This document shows positions 32,401-42,662 of a stretch of 64,000 nt of DNA, piece by piece. The DNA lies in contig CM077671.1 of assembly GCA_039707655.1 (NCBI GenBank), positions 302,808,509 to 302,872,508 on the forward strand. Direction: 5' to 3'. The DNA is from Elymus sibiricus. Taxonomy: Eukaryota > Streptophyta > Magnoliopsida > Poales > Poaceae. Each line of letters opens with the position of its first letter. The first letter of the stretch is position 1. The translations under genes and the position numbers were made by a program. Under the pieces are notes generated by a model, which worked only from the letters and a program-made list of their open reading frames with translations, searched no databases and had not been told where the DNA came from.

Positions 32401-33942
32401 AGTCAATAATCTAGCTCACATCGCTATGTGATTTACATTGTTATGAATCTAACACCCAATGAGTTCTGGGGTTCGATTATGTTTTGCATGTGAGAGAGGT
32501 TTTAGTCAACGGTCTACAACATTCAGATCCGTGTGTTCTTTGCAAATCTATATGTCATACTATAGATGCTGCTACCACGCTCCACTTGGAGCTATTCCAA
32601 ATGGCTGCTCCACTATATGTATTCGGATTACTTACCAAGAGTCATCCGGATTGGTGTCAAAGCTTGCATCGACGTAACTCTTTACGATGAACTCTTCATC
32701 ACCTCCATAATTGAGAAACATTTCCTTAGTCCTCTAGTTACTAAGGATAATTTTAACTGCTGTCTAGTGATCCACACCTGGATCACTCTTGTACCCCTTT
32801 GACAGACTCATGGCAAGGCACACACCAGGTGCGGTATAGAGCATGGCATACTATACAGAGCCTATGGATAAGGCATAGGGGACGACCTTCGTCCTTTCTC
32901 TTTCTTCTGCCGTGGTCGAGCTTTGAGTCTTACTCAACTTCACACCTTACAAATCAGTCAAGAACTCTTTCTTTGACTGATCCATTTTGAACTCTTTCAA
33001 AATCTTGTCAAGGTATGTACTCATTGAAAGTCTTATTAGGCGTCTTGATCTATCTCTATAGATCTTGATGCCCAATATTTAAGTAGCTTTATCCATGTCT
33101 TCCTTTGAAAATCTCTTTTCAAACAACCCTTTATGCTTTCCAGAAATTCTACATTATTTCCGATCAACAATATGTCAACCACATATACCTATCAGAAATT
33201 CTATAGTGCTTCCACTCACTTTATTGTAAATACAAGTTTCTTGCAAACTTTGTATAAACCCAAAAACTTTGATCACCTCATCAAAGCATATATTCCAACT
33301 CCGAGATGCTTGCTCCAGTCCATAGAAGGATTATTGGAGCTTGCATACCTTTTAGCATCCTTAGGATCGACAAAACCTTCCGGTTATATCACATACAACC
33401 TTTCCTCAAGGAAACCATTGAGGAACCGATGTTTTGACATCCATCTCCTAGATTTCATAATTGAAAAAATGCGGCAACTGCTAATATAATTCCAACAGAC
33501 TTTAGCGACGCTACGGGTGAGAAAGTCTCATCGTAGTCAACTCCTTGAACTTGTCGGAAACTTCTTTGCGACAAGTCGAGCTTTATAAATGGTGACATTT
33601 ACCATCAGCGTCTGTCTTCTTCTCAAAGGTCCATCTGTACTCAACGGCCTGCCATTCATCGGGCAAGTCCACCAAAGTCCATACTTGGTTTTCATACATG
33701 GATCCTATCTCGGATTTCATGGCTCCTAGCCATTTGTTGGAATCCAGGCCCACCATCGCTTCTTCATAGCTCGTAGGTTCACTGTTGTCTAACAACATGA
33801 CCTTCAAGACAGGATTTCCGTACCACTCAGGGGCGGTATGAGTCCTTGTCGACCTACGAGGTTCGGTAGTAACTTGATCCGAAGCTTCATGATCATCATC
33901 ATTTGCTTCCTCTTCACTTGGTGTAGGCGCCTCAGAAACATC
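32401..33942 (-). pseudogene. E4 Copia pol remnant (RNase H and reverse transcriptase, heavily decayed)
   Basis: Only the part at 33583-33942 is still open on the minus strand. It shows the start of a Copia reverse transcriptase: a Ser/Thr/Asp/Glu-rich linker, EPTSYEEAM, a WLGAMKSEI-type segment, NQVWTLVDLP and WTFEKKTDADG. From 33580 down to 32400 the frame is destroyed by many stops and shifts, although the sequence is recognisable as the decayed Angela pol/RNase H region that is common in wheat. It is cut at 33942 by E5. Confidence 0.8.
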
Positions 33943-34794
33943 TGTCGGCATCGTGGGAACGAGGTACCCACACTTGCCTGCCTGCGGCCCCAGGCGTGGC
34001 CCACCTCGACGATCAAATACGGCCCGGTGCGGCCTCACTTAACACAAGGCCCTTGCGAGGCCCCAAGCTCGCGAGGGAGGCAGCGCCAAGACCCGCGGGG
34101 AGGTATGTCTCCCCAGGCCTCCTCCCGAGCGGCGGAGACTTCGATGCAACGCACGACCTTAGGAGGCCAAGGGCGATGCCAGCTACTCCAGGCAGGCGCC
34201 AGCGCGCCAGAGGGGACAATTTCCTCTTTGGTGCAAAGGAGGCAAGGACGAGCGCAGGTTCCCGAGGCGCCCCGCCAAAGGTTTCCATTCCGATGCAACG
34301 AGACCGGGCCAGCTGGCGCGGCAGGACGGACGTCACCACCGAGCCCACCTCTGCATCACCGTCGACTGCTTTGCAGGTGAAGACCACCTTTTGTCAGGAT
34401 AGGGTGTACCTCCTGTCCCCCTTCGAATTTGGCCGTTGTGGGATCCCTTCCCACCATTGCAACAAGGGAAAAGGACCCGGGCCGCTATAAAGAGAGGCTA
34501 GGCAGCTCGGTAGAGAGGACCGACGACACAACCACACGCAAACACACCGCGAGGCAACTCACCACTGTACTAGTTCATCCTCGAACCTCCTCGTGAGGCA
34601 ATCCACCAAAGGCAGGAGTAGGGTATTACACTTCGCAGCGGCCCGAACCTTGGTAAACTCTTGTTGCTATCTTCTTCCTCACCATCGAGCGGGGTTACTA
34701 TCTTGTGGGCTTGGAGGGGTGAAGCCGCTGGGGATCTTCGCACATGCCCCTGGGTTCGAACTCCTTAGGGTTTAGCGGAGCCCGAAATCCGACA
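33943..34794 (+). repeat. E5 5' LTR (852 bp)
   Basis: From TGTCGGCATCGTGGGAACGA to ATCCGACA, followed by TTTGGCATGCCAGGTAGCGG, a typical Gypsy primer-binding region. TATAAAG box at 34486-34492. No partner LTR is in the window to confirm the length. Confidence 0.75.
34486..34492 (+). promoter_or_regulatory. TATA box of E5 LTR
   Basis: CTATAAAGAGAGG within GC-rich LTR sequence. Its position fits a U3/R boundary. Confidence 0.5.
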
Positions 34795-34814
34795 TTTGGC
34801 ATGCCAGGTAGCGG
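34795..34814 (+). other. E5 primer-binding site
   Basis: TTTGGCATGCCAGGTAGCGG right after the LTR; the TTGGC...CCAGGTAG form is common in Triticeae Gypsy elements. It differs from E2 and E3. Confidence 0.6.
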
Positions 34815-34864
34815 GCGTGTCGGAGTCTTAAGTGAGCTCGGCTTCCTCTTTGCCTCGCTGCGTG

Positions 34865-35674
34865 ATGGCCGACACCCAACAAGCTCCTCTCGGCCTCAGC
34901 GGGTCTGCCTTCACTGACCCCGCCACTGCCATGCAAGACCCGTGCTTCGGCAGCGCGGTGCAGGATGGCCGTTACCAGGCCACCAGCGTCGTGTCCGCCA
35001 CCACCACAACTCGTGTCGACCAGGCGCAGGGCGGGCGAGCAGCGCCCGCGGGACCAACATCGCACCGCACCTACGTGGGAGACCTCAACGCTCATGATGC
35101 CCTTCTGATGGCGGGTGAGATGCTTCGCCACCGCCCGACGCACGGGGGCTTCGATGACTGGGTCGACCACATCGCCGAGTTGGTCAACGTTGCAAGGAGG
35201 GCCTGGCTCCACCGCTCCTCTTCGCGACCCCCGGTGCGGGGCACCGGGGACTCGTACACCATGTCCGCCGCCTCGCCTGCGGGCGGCGCGCCTACTCAAC
35301 TCCCGAGCAAGACCGAGCAAGGCCCGCCGCACGCCGTTCTTCTTCTCCTCCGGATCTCGGTGGTAGGCTTCGGGGCGCCGCCCGGCCCTGTCGGTGGCGC
35401 CTACGAAGAAGGTAACGGGGCGCTCCGCGCACACCCCGGCGGCGGCAGAGGTAAGCAACTTGGATCGGAGGCCCGACGCAGGAGGGTCTGTGGGCCGCGC
35501 GTCCCAGGAGGCGTTGTCTCACCGCCCGTGGAGACTGCGCTTGGCTCGTACGGAGACGTTTCAGGAGAGGGCCAAAACCCCTATATGGAGGCCTACATTC
35601 CGAGCTACGTCATACCTGCGGAGGGCGCGGAGGATCAGGCGCCCTCTACGGGTGCCAGCACCTCTCCGGAATAA
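34865..35674 (+). CDS. E5 gag-like N-terminal ORF (about 269 aa)
   Basis: The ATG at 34865 opens a frame to the stop at 35674, about 70 bp after the primer-binding site. The visible part is Ala/Thr/Ser-rich with a helical segment (DALLMAGEMLRHRP, FDDWVDHIAELVNVAR). The composition changes after about 35260 to Pro/Gly-rich, which suggests an undetected frameshift there. No capsid or zinc motif is visible. It is called gag-like from position and from similarity in style to gag N-termini of related non-autonomous elements. Confidence 0.45.
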   Translation: MADTQQAPLGLSGSAFTDPATAMQDPCFGSAVQDGRYQATSVVSATTTTRVDQAQGGRAAPAGPTSHRTYVGDLNAHDALLMAGEMLRHRPTHGGFDDWVDHIAELVNVARRAWLHRSSSRPPVRGTGDSYTMSAASPAGGAPTQLPSKTEQGPPHAVLLLLRISVVGFGAPPGPVGGAYEEGNGALRAHPGGGRGKQLGSEARRRRVCGPRVPGGVVSPPVETALGSYGDVSGEGQNPYMEAYIPSYVIPAEGAEDQAPSTGASTSPE

Positions 35675-37823
35675 GGAGATGTCCCGGACGCTCTCCCCAA
35701 GACGGGCATGGGGGCTTCCACGGAGGAAGCACCAGGCCAGGTTTACACGAGCAGGGGAGAGGGGGGAGCGTCCTGGGAAGCGTGGGGGGCGCGGCGCAGC
35801 CGCGGCCCCTGCAAGCAAGCAGCACACAGCCAAGCCCGGGACCTCGGGAGCAACCGCACGGGAGGATCGGCACGATACGGGCAGCGTGGGCCACCCGCGG
35901 CCACGGAAGTGCCGGCACGGCCCTTCGGAGGGGAAGGCCTCATGAGACCCACCAGCCGGGGACCGGCCGGCGCCACAACGCCTCACGAGGCGGCTTCACC
36001 GACACAACACCACTGCAGCTACGCTGGGTGCGTTGCACTCATGTTTGGGCCGCGGGAGCGCAATCCCGCAGCTACACGGGGGGCAGCGCACTCATGTTTG
36101 AGCTGTAGAGGCACGCAACAGCGCGGAAACGCGCGGGATGGTTCTTAACCAAGTTGGGAGCACCTAGGCCGTGCGCCTGGGGGCTTGCCCAGCTATCTTC
36201 GGCCGTCACACTCTCACGTAATAATGAGTGGGCTGTATACGCCCGGAGCCCCCCGAGGATGCGGAGGGGTTCCATCCCACGCCCAAGTGGAAGCCCCATG
36301 CTCCGCGCTGGCGGACGACGCTGCCCACCAATAGCTGTGCCCACGCAACGTGAATGCCCTACGCTCCGCGCTGGGGGAAGACGAAGACGAAGACTAGCCT
36401 AGGTGCTGGACGCGGCTGTTGCTTGCTTCTTTTGTGTTCGTGTTGCCACTTTTTGAAATGAAATTGAAGATTTCGTAACTCTATTTGAAAAAGGGGCGGG
36501 AACTTTTCTCTCTTTGCGATTCCTTTTTGCCTTGAAGTCTCTTCTCTTTTGGATTGGCACCTTGCCGAGGCCCGTGCACCTTGGCCTCCCCCCATGGCCC
36601 TTCAGAGCAGGCCGGTAAGGACCAGTTCCCTCGAGAGCAAGCATTTTTTAGCGGCCAATTCCCTCTCGGGGGCTCCGGCCGCCGCCCAGCACAACATCAC
36701 AGAACCTTGCCCCAATTGGTCTCGTCCTGGTGATCCGGATGCCCCAATTGTGGCCGAGGCCTTGCCCCGTTGGTCTCGTCCTGGTGATCCGGATGCCCCA
36801 GCGGTGGTAGGGGTCTGTTCCCGGAGCAGCAACCAGCGGAAAGGTATGGGAACCTCTTGAGCGTCAAGGGGGACTCCTGAGCAACGTGCCTCAGGATCCA
36901 CACTGGTCTCGTAGCCCCTCGACCCTTTTGGTCTCGTCCTGGTGATCCGGACGCCCCAACGACGGGCGAGGTATGCGTGGGATTGGGCCCCGCAGATGCA
37001 GAGCGCTGCTTGAGCGTCAATGGGGGTTCAGAGGTGTTGCGCCTCGGGAACCTCACTGATCGTGTAGCTCTGCGCCCCTTGGTCTCGTCCTGGTGATCTG
37101 GACAACCCAATTGTGGCCGAGCCCTCGCCCCGTTGGTCTTGTCCTGGTGATCCGGACGCCCCAACGGTGGATGAGGTCTGCTCAGGATCGGGCCCCGTCG
37201 ACGCAGAGTGCCGAAAGGGTTCCCAGACCACCCCGCAAGAAAGGAAGAAGCCCCCCTGGCGGGATCCTCGACTCACCTGGACGCTCCGCCCACGACGCAC
37301 GACGTTCGAGCTCGGTGCGACCCAATGAGCTAAGTACAGCCGCCGAGTAAGGGCAAAACTTTCTAAATAGATGATAGCCCGAATGCCGGGCAAGAGGCAT
37401 GAGCTCTAACGCAAAAATACAGGTGCAGCGGTTGGCTACGTAACCCCGTCAGGATTCTTGTGGTTTCAGGAGCAAGGAAAGGCAGCGTGAGGGAAGGAGT
37501 CCGACCACTCTAGGCAACATGGCTAGGGGTTTGACCTCGGGGGCGGCACACTCCCCCTCAGGAGGGCCTGCCCCGCGAGGACCCAACCGGAAGCCACTAC
37601 CGATCATAACGCGATGCCCTCATAGGCCTCTCGAGGGGACGCCGGCGTGCTTTGGCAATAACACAAGGCTTCACGGGAGACGCGGGGTCTAGCCACACAA
37701 AACAAACAATCGACGGCTCCAAGAAAGGGGAGGAAGATGAAGGTAAAAACTCAAAATTTAACGCCCCCAGGGGCATGATGTTGCTTGACATGACAGGAAC
37801 TGCAAAAAGAAAACAGGGGAGGC
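35675..37823 (+). other. E5 internal non-coding region
   Basis: No supported gene in 2.1 kb, and no RT, protease or integrase relic on either strand. It holds a GCGCACTCATGTTTG-type duplication (36025-36105) and the long direct-repeat block at 36716-37165. Confidence 0.55.
36716..37165 (+). repeat. Five copies of a 32-bp repeat in E5
   Basis: Copies near 36716, 36770, 36928, 37079 and 37133 all contain GGTCT(C/T)GTCCTGGTGATC followed by CGGA(T/C)GCCCCA or a close variant. Copies 2-3 and 4-5 are embedded in a larger degenerate unit of about 155 bp that includes GAGCGTCAA(G/T)GGGG. Confidence 0.85.
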
Positions 37824-38688
37824 CTAGGCGGAGGAGCCGCCGTCGCCGTCCGGGCCGTCGCCCACCGCGGCGTCGGAATCGTCATCCTCATCGGAGGGAG
37901 GCTCTTGGACGAACCGCTCCACCAAGGACTCCACATGCGGGCGCACCTCGTCCCTGAGTGGCCTCTGGAGCTCCTCTGGCACCGGCTCCATGACGCGGAG
38001 GAGGCCGAGCTCCGGGACGAGGCGGCGAAGGTTGGAGAAGACGTGCGTCAGCGCGAGGTCTAGGAGGTCGCGCGCGCTGGACGCATTGTCCTCATCAACC
38101 CGGGAGACGCCGGTTTCTAGCGCCTCCACCACCTTGTCGAAGAAGTTGAGGTAGCCCCCGTCGCCATGCGCGCACAGCAGCGCGGGGGCCTCCCCGACGA
38201 ACCGGCTCACCACGCCGACCGCACGGTGGGCGACGTCCCGATACTGCTTGGTGCGCTGCGCCTCAAGCATCTTCGCGTGGGCCGCCTCGTCCTGGGCGGC
38301 CTGCACGGCATCGACGGCCCCCTTAACCTGGGTGTGGAGCGACGCCAGCTCCGCCCGGGTCTCTGCCTCGCCCCTGAGCGCGGCCTGAAGGGCACCCTCA
38401 GCGCCCGCCAGCTGGGCCCTCAGCGCGTCCGCCTCCTCCTGGAGCTCGTCGAGCCTGCGCCTCTTGGGCGCAGGTGCCCTGGGATGAGGGGGCGATTAAG
38501 ACCAACGCGACATGCGTGATTGTAAGAGAATGAGGCGGGGAACGAGACACTTACTCATCAATGATGGCCCAGCGCCGGTGGGCTTGGGCTGGCCTAGAGG
38601 GTCCCCCGCCGCTGCCTCCGGGGGCCGCCGGAGGAGCCGGGGACCCCGGGCGCTTCCCCGCACCTGCCGCATCTCCACCAGACGCCAT
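37824..38688 (-). CDS. E5 antisense gene: two-exon nuclear-type coiled-coil protein (262 aa)
   Basis: Exon 1 is 38688-38555 and exon 2 is 38478-37824 on the minus strand, with a GT-AG intron (GATGA|GTAAGTG ... ATCCCAG|GGC) and matching phase. There are no internal stops. Exon 1 is Gly/Pro/Ala-rich; exon 2 opens with a basic cluster (PKRRRLDEL, likely nuclear signal) and a long Ala/Glu/Leu coiled coil. A compact helical part follows (NFFDKVVEAL, RDLLDLALTHVFSNLRRL), with an Asp-rich tail (PPSDEDDDSD). Position and style match the C-terminal half of the E2/E3 antisense proteins, without the N-terminal Transposase_28 domain. Function unknown. Confidence 0.7.
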
Positions 38689-39172
38689 GGAAGAGCAAAG
38701 GAAAAGGGGAGGACAGGGAAGATAACTTGGAAGGAAGAGAAGAGGGAGGACTCGTCAAGATGGCAAGACCCCCGAGGCGGGGCGGGTTTTGTGAGCGCAA
38801 CCGCCGCCTGGCGCGGCGTCGTGGGGAGTGGAGTTGCCATGCGTTTCTCTGACGACACGTGTCAGGCTCGATCGGCGTGTGGCCCTGCCTCACGTCGCTT
38901 CCTCTGCTCCCGTTGGGTCACATCCGAGTGGCCCGAGGACGGGGAGGGCGCGAAGGGACAGCCGCATTCAAGGAAAGCAATGATGGCCGGGGAGGCGCGC
39001 AGGCCTCTCGTCGGCTCGGCTCAGGGCGGTTCGCGACGTCTTCGGGAGTCGGAACGCCCACGTCTCGTTGTGTGCCACGCGTTGAGATGGGCCCGTAGGC
39101 GTCAGGGCCCACGGCGCTTCGGGCTATCCCCCGTGGCTTCGCCCAGAAGCTAACCCGAGCGCGCCTATTTTG
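38689..39172 (-). other. Upstream region of the E5 antisense gene, cut at the right
   Basis: Four hundred and eighty bases of GC-rich sequence without a convincing TATA box or gene. It ends at the deletion junction. It probably carried the antisense promoter and the lost 3' end of E5. Confidence 0.4.
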
Positions 39173-39221
39173 ATTCCTACATATTGGTTCATCGGTATGT
39201 TACTTGCCCGATGTCAAGGAT
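39173..39221. other. Templated filler at the E5/E4 deletion junction
   Basis: Forty-nine bases made of three pieces found again just downstream in the E4 LTR: TTCCTACATATT (also 39233-39244), CATCGGTATGTTACTTGCCC (also from 39316) and CGATGTCAAGGAT (also 39272-39284). After this the LTR continues uninterrupted. It is typical of template-switching repair of a double-strand break. Confidence 0.8.
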
Positions 39222-39990
39222 GCCCATATTGGTTCCTACATATTCTACGAAGATCTTTATCGGTCAAACCACGATGTCAAGGATTCAGACAACCCCGTAT
39301 GTAGTTCCCTTTGTCCATCGGTATGTTACTTGCCCGAGATTCAATCGTCGGTATCTCTATACCTAGTTCAATCTCGTTACCGGCAAGTCCCTTTACTCAT
39401 CCCGTAACACAAGATCCCGTGACTAACTCCTTAGTCACATTGCTTGCAAGCTTCTTGTGATGCTGTGTTACCGAGTGGGCCCAGAGATACCTCTCCATCA
39501 TACGGAGTGACAAATCCCAGTCTCGATCCATGCCAACCCAACAGACACCCTCGTAGATACCTGTAGAGCACCTTTATAGTCACCCAGTTACGTTGTGACG
39601 TTTGGTACACACAAGGTTCTCCTCCGGTGTCAGTGAGTTGCATGATCTCATGGTCATAGGAACATATACTTGACATGCCGAAAACAATAGCAATAAACCG
39701 ACACGATCATATGCTACGTTCATAGTTTGTGTCTTGTCCATCACATCATTCTCCTAATGATGTGATCTTGTTATCAAATGACAACTCATGTCTATGGCCA
39801 GGAAACCTTGACCATCTTTGATCAACGAGCTAGTCTATTAGAGGCTCACTAGGGACACGGTGTTGTCTATGTACCCACACATGTATCTGAGTTTCCGATC
39901 AATACAATTCTAGCATAATAAGCGATTATCATGAACAAGGAAATGTGATAATAACCATTTTATTATTGCCTCTAGGGCATAATTCCAACA
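39222..39990 (-). repeat. E4 5' LTR remnant
   Basis: Corresponds to about 31608-32382 of the 3' LTR. About 1 kb of the LTR (its TATA region and 3' end) and the primer-binding site are missing. The terminal CCAACA at 39990 is followed by TSD AGTGG. Confidence 0.9.
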
Positions 39991-40945
39991 AGTGGAAGTT
40001 ATCTTGCACACATGGAAAGAAATCTTGCTTCTCCTTGATGTACTCCCAATCAACATACCTCATATCACTAACTGCAGGGCTCTTGTCAAGCAGAATAGTC
40101 TCATAGAAGTCTTGTTGTTCCTTGGTGTAGAATCTGTAGTCTACAGCTGTCCTTCTCCTCTGAGAATAATAAGGATCTATGGCTCTCCACTCTCTCAGTC
40201 TAGAATCCTTCCTCTTCTTCATGTCCTCAGCAATTGGATGGCTGGCATTATGCTCAGGAAGGTGTGGTCCCAGCTTCATCAAAACAGACAATGCTTCATC
40301 CTCAGCTTCTCTGAAAGTAGTACCTTTGTTCTTGGCAGCAACTGGGATGTCTCTGGTAGTCCTCTTGGGCTTGGAAGCAGCAACAGACTTCTTGGGGCCA
40401 GTCTTGGTGCCTTTGGATAATGTATCCTTGGGCATAGCATCAGACAACAGTTTCTTCTTCTTCTTCTTCTTAGGAGGAGCCTTGGTAGCTGGCTCTTCCT
40501 CCTCCTCAGCTTCAGCAGCAGCTTCTGGATCCTCATACATAGAAGTTGGTCTTCCAATGACACGTATGATCCTTTTCCTGCTTGTCTTCTTCTCTCCTCC
40601 CTTCTTCGGCATAGACTTCCTTGGGGGCTCAATAGACATGGAAGACCTAGCACTGACATGTGCTTTCATAGCCTCTGAGCTGGCATACTCCTTCCTTACT
40701 ACCTTTCTTGTTGAGGTAGATTTATTAGCAGACTTCTTGGTAGTATCGTCCTTCTTGGGTGGCTCCTCAGGCACAAATTCTTCATCCTCCTCATCTAAGT
40801 TTAACTTCCTCCTTGTCCTGGTGGCAGCCTTGGGTAAATCAGGCGAGCTGGGCACATCATCATAGCTGCCCTCAGGACTAGTTCCTGAGCTCATATCCAC
40901 ATTCTCTTCTCTGAAATTGTTCTCACTGTCATCTGAGCCTGACAT
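39991..40945 (-). pseudogene. Element H protein 2, N-terminal fragment
   Basis: ATG at 40945 (MSGSDDSE), open for 317 codons until E4 cuts it at 39990/39991, and then in frame with 30161-30598. The first 150 residues are acidic and Ser/Pro-rich. Then comes a basic region with several clusters (KKGGEKKTSRKR, and a run of seven Lys near residue 165), likely nuclear localisation. A segment with regular hydrophobic spacing follows (DEALSVLMKLGPHLPEHNA, YYSQRRRTAVDYRFYTKEQQDFYE). I know similar proteins only as uncharacterised repeat-encoded grass proteins. An env-like or accessory gene of a Sirevirus is one guess. Confidence 0.65.
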
Positions 40946-41058
40946 GCTGACCCTGTGAATAGAGCATAGAAGAGTAGAAGAGTTGAGCATCACAAAACAC
41001 AGAAGTTTTAAAAGTTTGATCAAGGAAAGCCTTAGTTTTAGCTTTCTGCAGAGCAAAA

Positions 41059-41760
41059 TTCGGTTGCACCGAGTCAGATTTTTCGGATTCACCGAGACAG
41101 ATGATCTGCTTCATAGAGACTTGGCAGCTTCTTCGGTGACACCGGAAGAAACCACTCGGTCTCACCGAGACCATTCTCAGAAACCCTAGAATCAAAATCG
41201 GTGGAACCGATTTTTGTGACTCGGTGACACCGAGAGTTGCTCTGCTAACGGCTAACCCTAACTTTTTCCTCGTTCGCTAATCTATGAGAGCTTCTGGTGG
41301 AGCAGGAGGATTGCAGATGGTGGCTTATCGACGAAAATATCCCAATGCGCAAGAATCGGATAGTGGAGTGCAAGGGGAGATCGGATCGTACCCTAACTTG
41401 GTGAAGATCCGCTACGGCGACGACGGCGGAGTAGATTCCCGTCGACGGCGAGGATCCCAGTAGCGGAGGCACTCGGGGAAGCAAAGGCGACGACCAAAGG
41501 GGTCAGGAGCGGAAGCTTAGGGTTGGGGACACGGGCGTTTGAAGATGAAATTTCAAACATCGGGTCCGCCTGGATTAAGTACCCTTCACTGTCGGTGAAA
41601 CCGATTCTTATTTATCGGTGTCACCGAGCTTCACAACCATCAGGTGGCTAGGAAAATCGGTGTAACCGAGAAAAAGGAATCGGTGTTACCAAGATGCGAA
41701 AATCAGATCAACCCAGTGCTTCGGTGGAACCGAGATTAGTGAATTGGTTTCACCGAGATG
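41059..41760. repeat. Dispersed array of about 12 short palindromes TCGGTnnnACCGA
   Basis: Imperfect palindromes of the form (A)TCGGTG(A/T)(C/A)ACCGA(T/G) at about 41061, 41093, 41133, 41155, 41197, 41219, 41592, 41614, 41656, 41679, 41720 and 41743, in two clusters separated by 360 bp. They lie in the presumed 5' untranslated sequence of element H protein 2. Conserved palindromic non-coding motifs are known from Sireviruses (family knowledge). Confidence 0.8.
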
Positions 41761-42641
41761 CACATGAGAGGTTTTGGAATGCAGCTCTTGTCGACACGGT
41801 ACTCCGTGTGCTCCTCACACAAAGGGATCGAGAAGTGCTTGTTCAGGATTTTGTGATGTAGCATGAATAGAATATGAGACAAGAAAGCATAGATAGCTAG
41901 GGAGGTGTCCTAGGCATTCTTGTCCATCCAATTGGCAAAAGAGAAAACAAAGCCCAAATAGCAACAATTGGATGTCCTCGAATGATAAAAGATATGCAAA
42001 CCTGCATGCTCACACAATAAGATGTCCAATGAAATCATGGCAAACATGCAAAACCACTCTAGTATCTACCAAGAACTTTGGCGATGACGGAGTCATCTAT
42101 ATATGAGTATATTGACTTAGGAGTCAAGTAAGAATACTTGATCATAGGTCATACTCATCGTTTAAGCACAAGTGGGGTTACCACTTTTACATAAAGCATT
42201 TAATGTTGTCACATTCTTAAGAGATGATTTAACTCAAGTCTTAGAGTAAAGCTCCCCCTTGATGTGACACCCCCCCAGAAGAGGGATAAACTAACCTTGG
42301 GTTTGTCATAGAAGACTTCATGTGGGTGATGTAGTGGTGGATGCTCAAGGTTGATGAAGATCATCTTGAGTTGGGAGCATCCTTGTTGTTTCCTTACTCT
42401 TCTCACCTACATGGGTTAGTCCCAAGCACAAGAGACAAATACAATGATATCTATGGACATGGAGTGCGAAGCATATAGGATGATGTCCATGGATTCATTA
42501 ATTACCTTGTCCCTTGCTTACCTTTGAGGGAATGTGTGACTCCTTGAAATATTGCATAGTGTTGATGTCGATTGCAACTAGACCTTGCCAATAAAGAATA
42601 TGAGTGAATTTCATTGGCGGAGTCACCCCTCAAGAACTTCA
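41761..42641 (-). other. Element H untranslated region with PPT-like tracts
   Basis: No gene seen. On the minus strand two purine-rich tracts, TGGGGGGGTG and CAAGGGGGAGC, lie at about 42247-42282, a few hundred bases after the stop of H protein 1. They could be polypurine tracts. No LTR boundary could be placed here. Confidence 0.45.
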
Positions 42642-42662
42642 CTAGTTCTTCTTCTTGGGGAC
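42642..42662 (-). pseudogene. Element H protein 1, last six codons and stop
   Basis: The minus-strand frame of 57155-57762 continues here once E6 and one TSD copy are discounted, giving a short Lys-rich end and a TAG at 42642-42644. This fixes the natural end of the protein. Confidence 0.75.

Larger units (their letters stand above)
33943..39172 (+). mobile_element. E5: Tat-like element without pol, 3' end deleted
   Basis: Begins with a full LTR (33943-34794) preceded by ACATC. It continues with a primer-binding site, a gag-like ORF, a 2.1-kb non-coding part with direct repeats, and an antisense two-exon gene, and stops abruptly at about 39172 against the filler junction. No 3' LTR was found and no trace of protease, RT or integrase, so it is either a non-autonomous derivative or pol was lost by deletion. 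The layout (gag side, then antisense gene) matches E2 and E3. Confidence 0.75.
30599..39990 (-). mobile_element. E4: Angela/BARE-1-type Copia element, internally deleted, carrying E5
   Basis: The outer ends are perfect: TGTTGGGG at 30599, CCAACA ending at 39990, and a 5-bp TSD AGTGG at 30594-30598 and 39991-39995. The minus-strand order is 5' LTR remnant (39990-39222), filler, E5 remnant, decayed pol (33942-32383), PPT and 3' LTR (32382-30599). Gag, protease, integrase, the primer-binding site and the 3' part of the 5' LTR are missing. Confidence 0.93.

Noticed and set aside
34013..34387. Long open frames on both strands of the E5 LTR
   Set aside because: High GC content makes chance ORFs common; no domain; inside an LTR.
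33943..39172. A 3' LTR for E5
   Set aside because: No second copy of the TGTCGGCATCG start was found. The right end abuts E4 filler, so E5 is scored as truncated.
40179..40865. Plus-strand ORF of 228 codons (Ser/Phe/Leu-rich) opposite H protein 2
   Set aside because: Composition is the mirror of the Lys/Glu-rich minus-strand gene, with a poly-Phe run opposite poly-Lys. A shadow frame.
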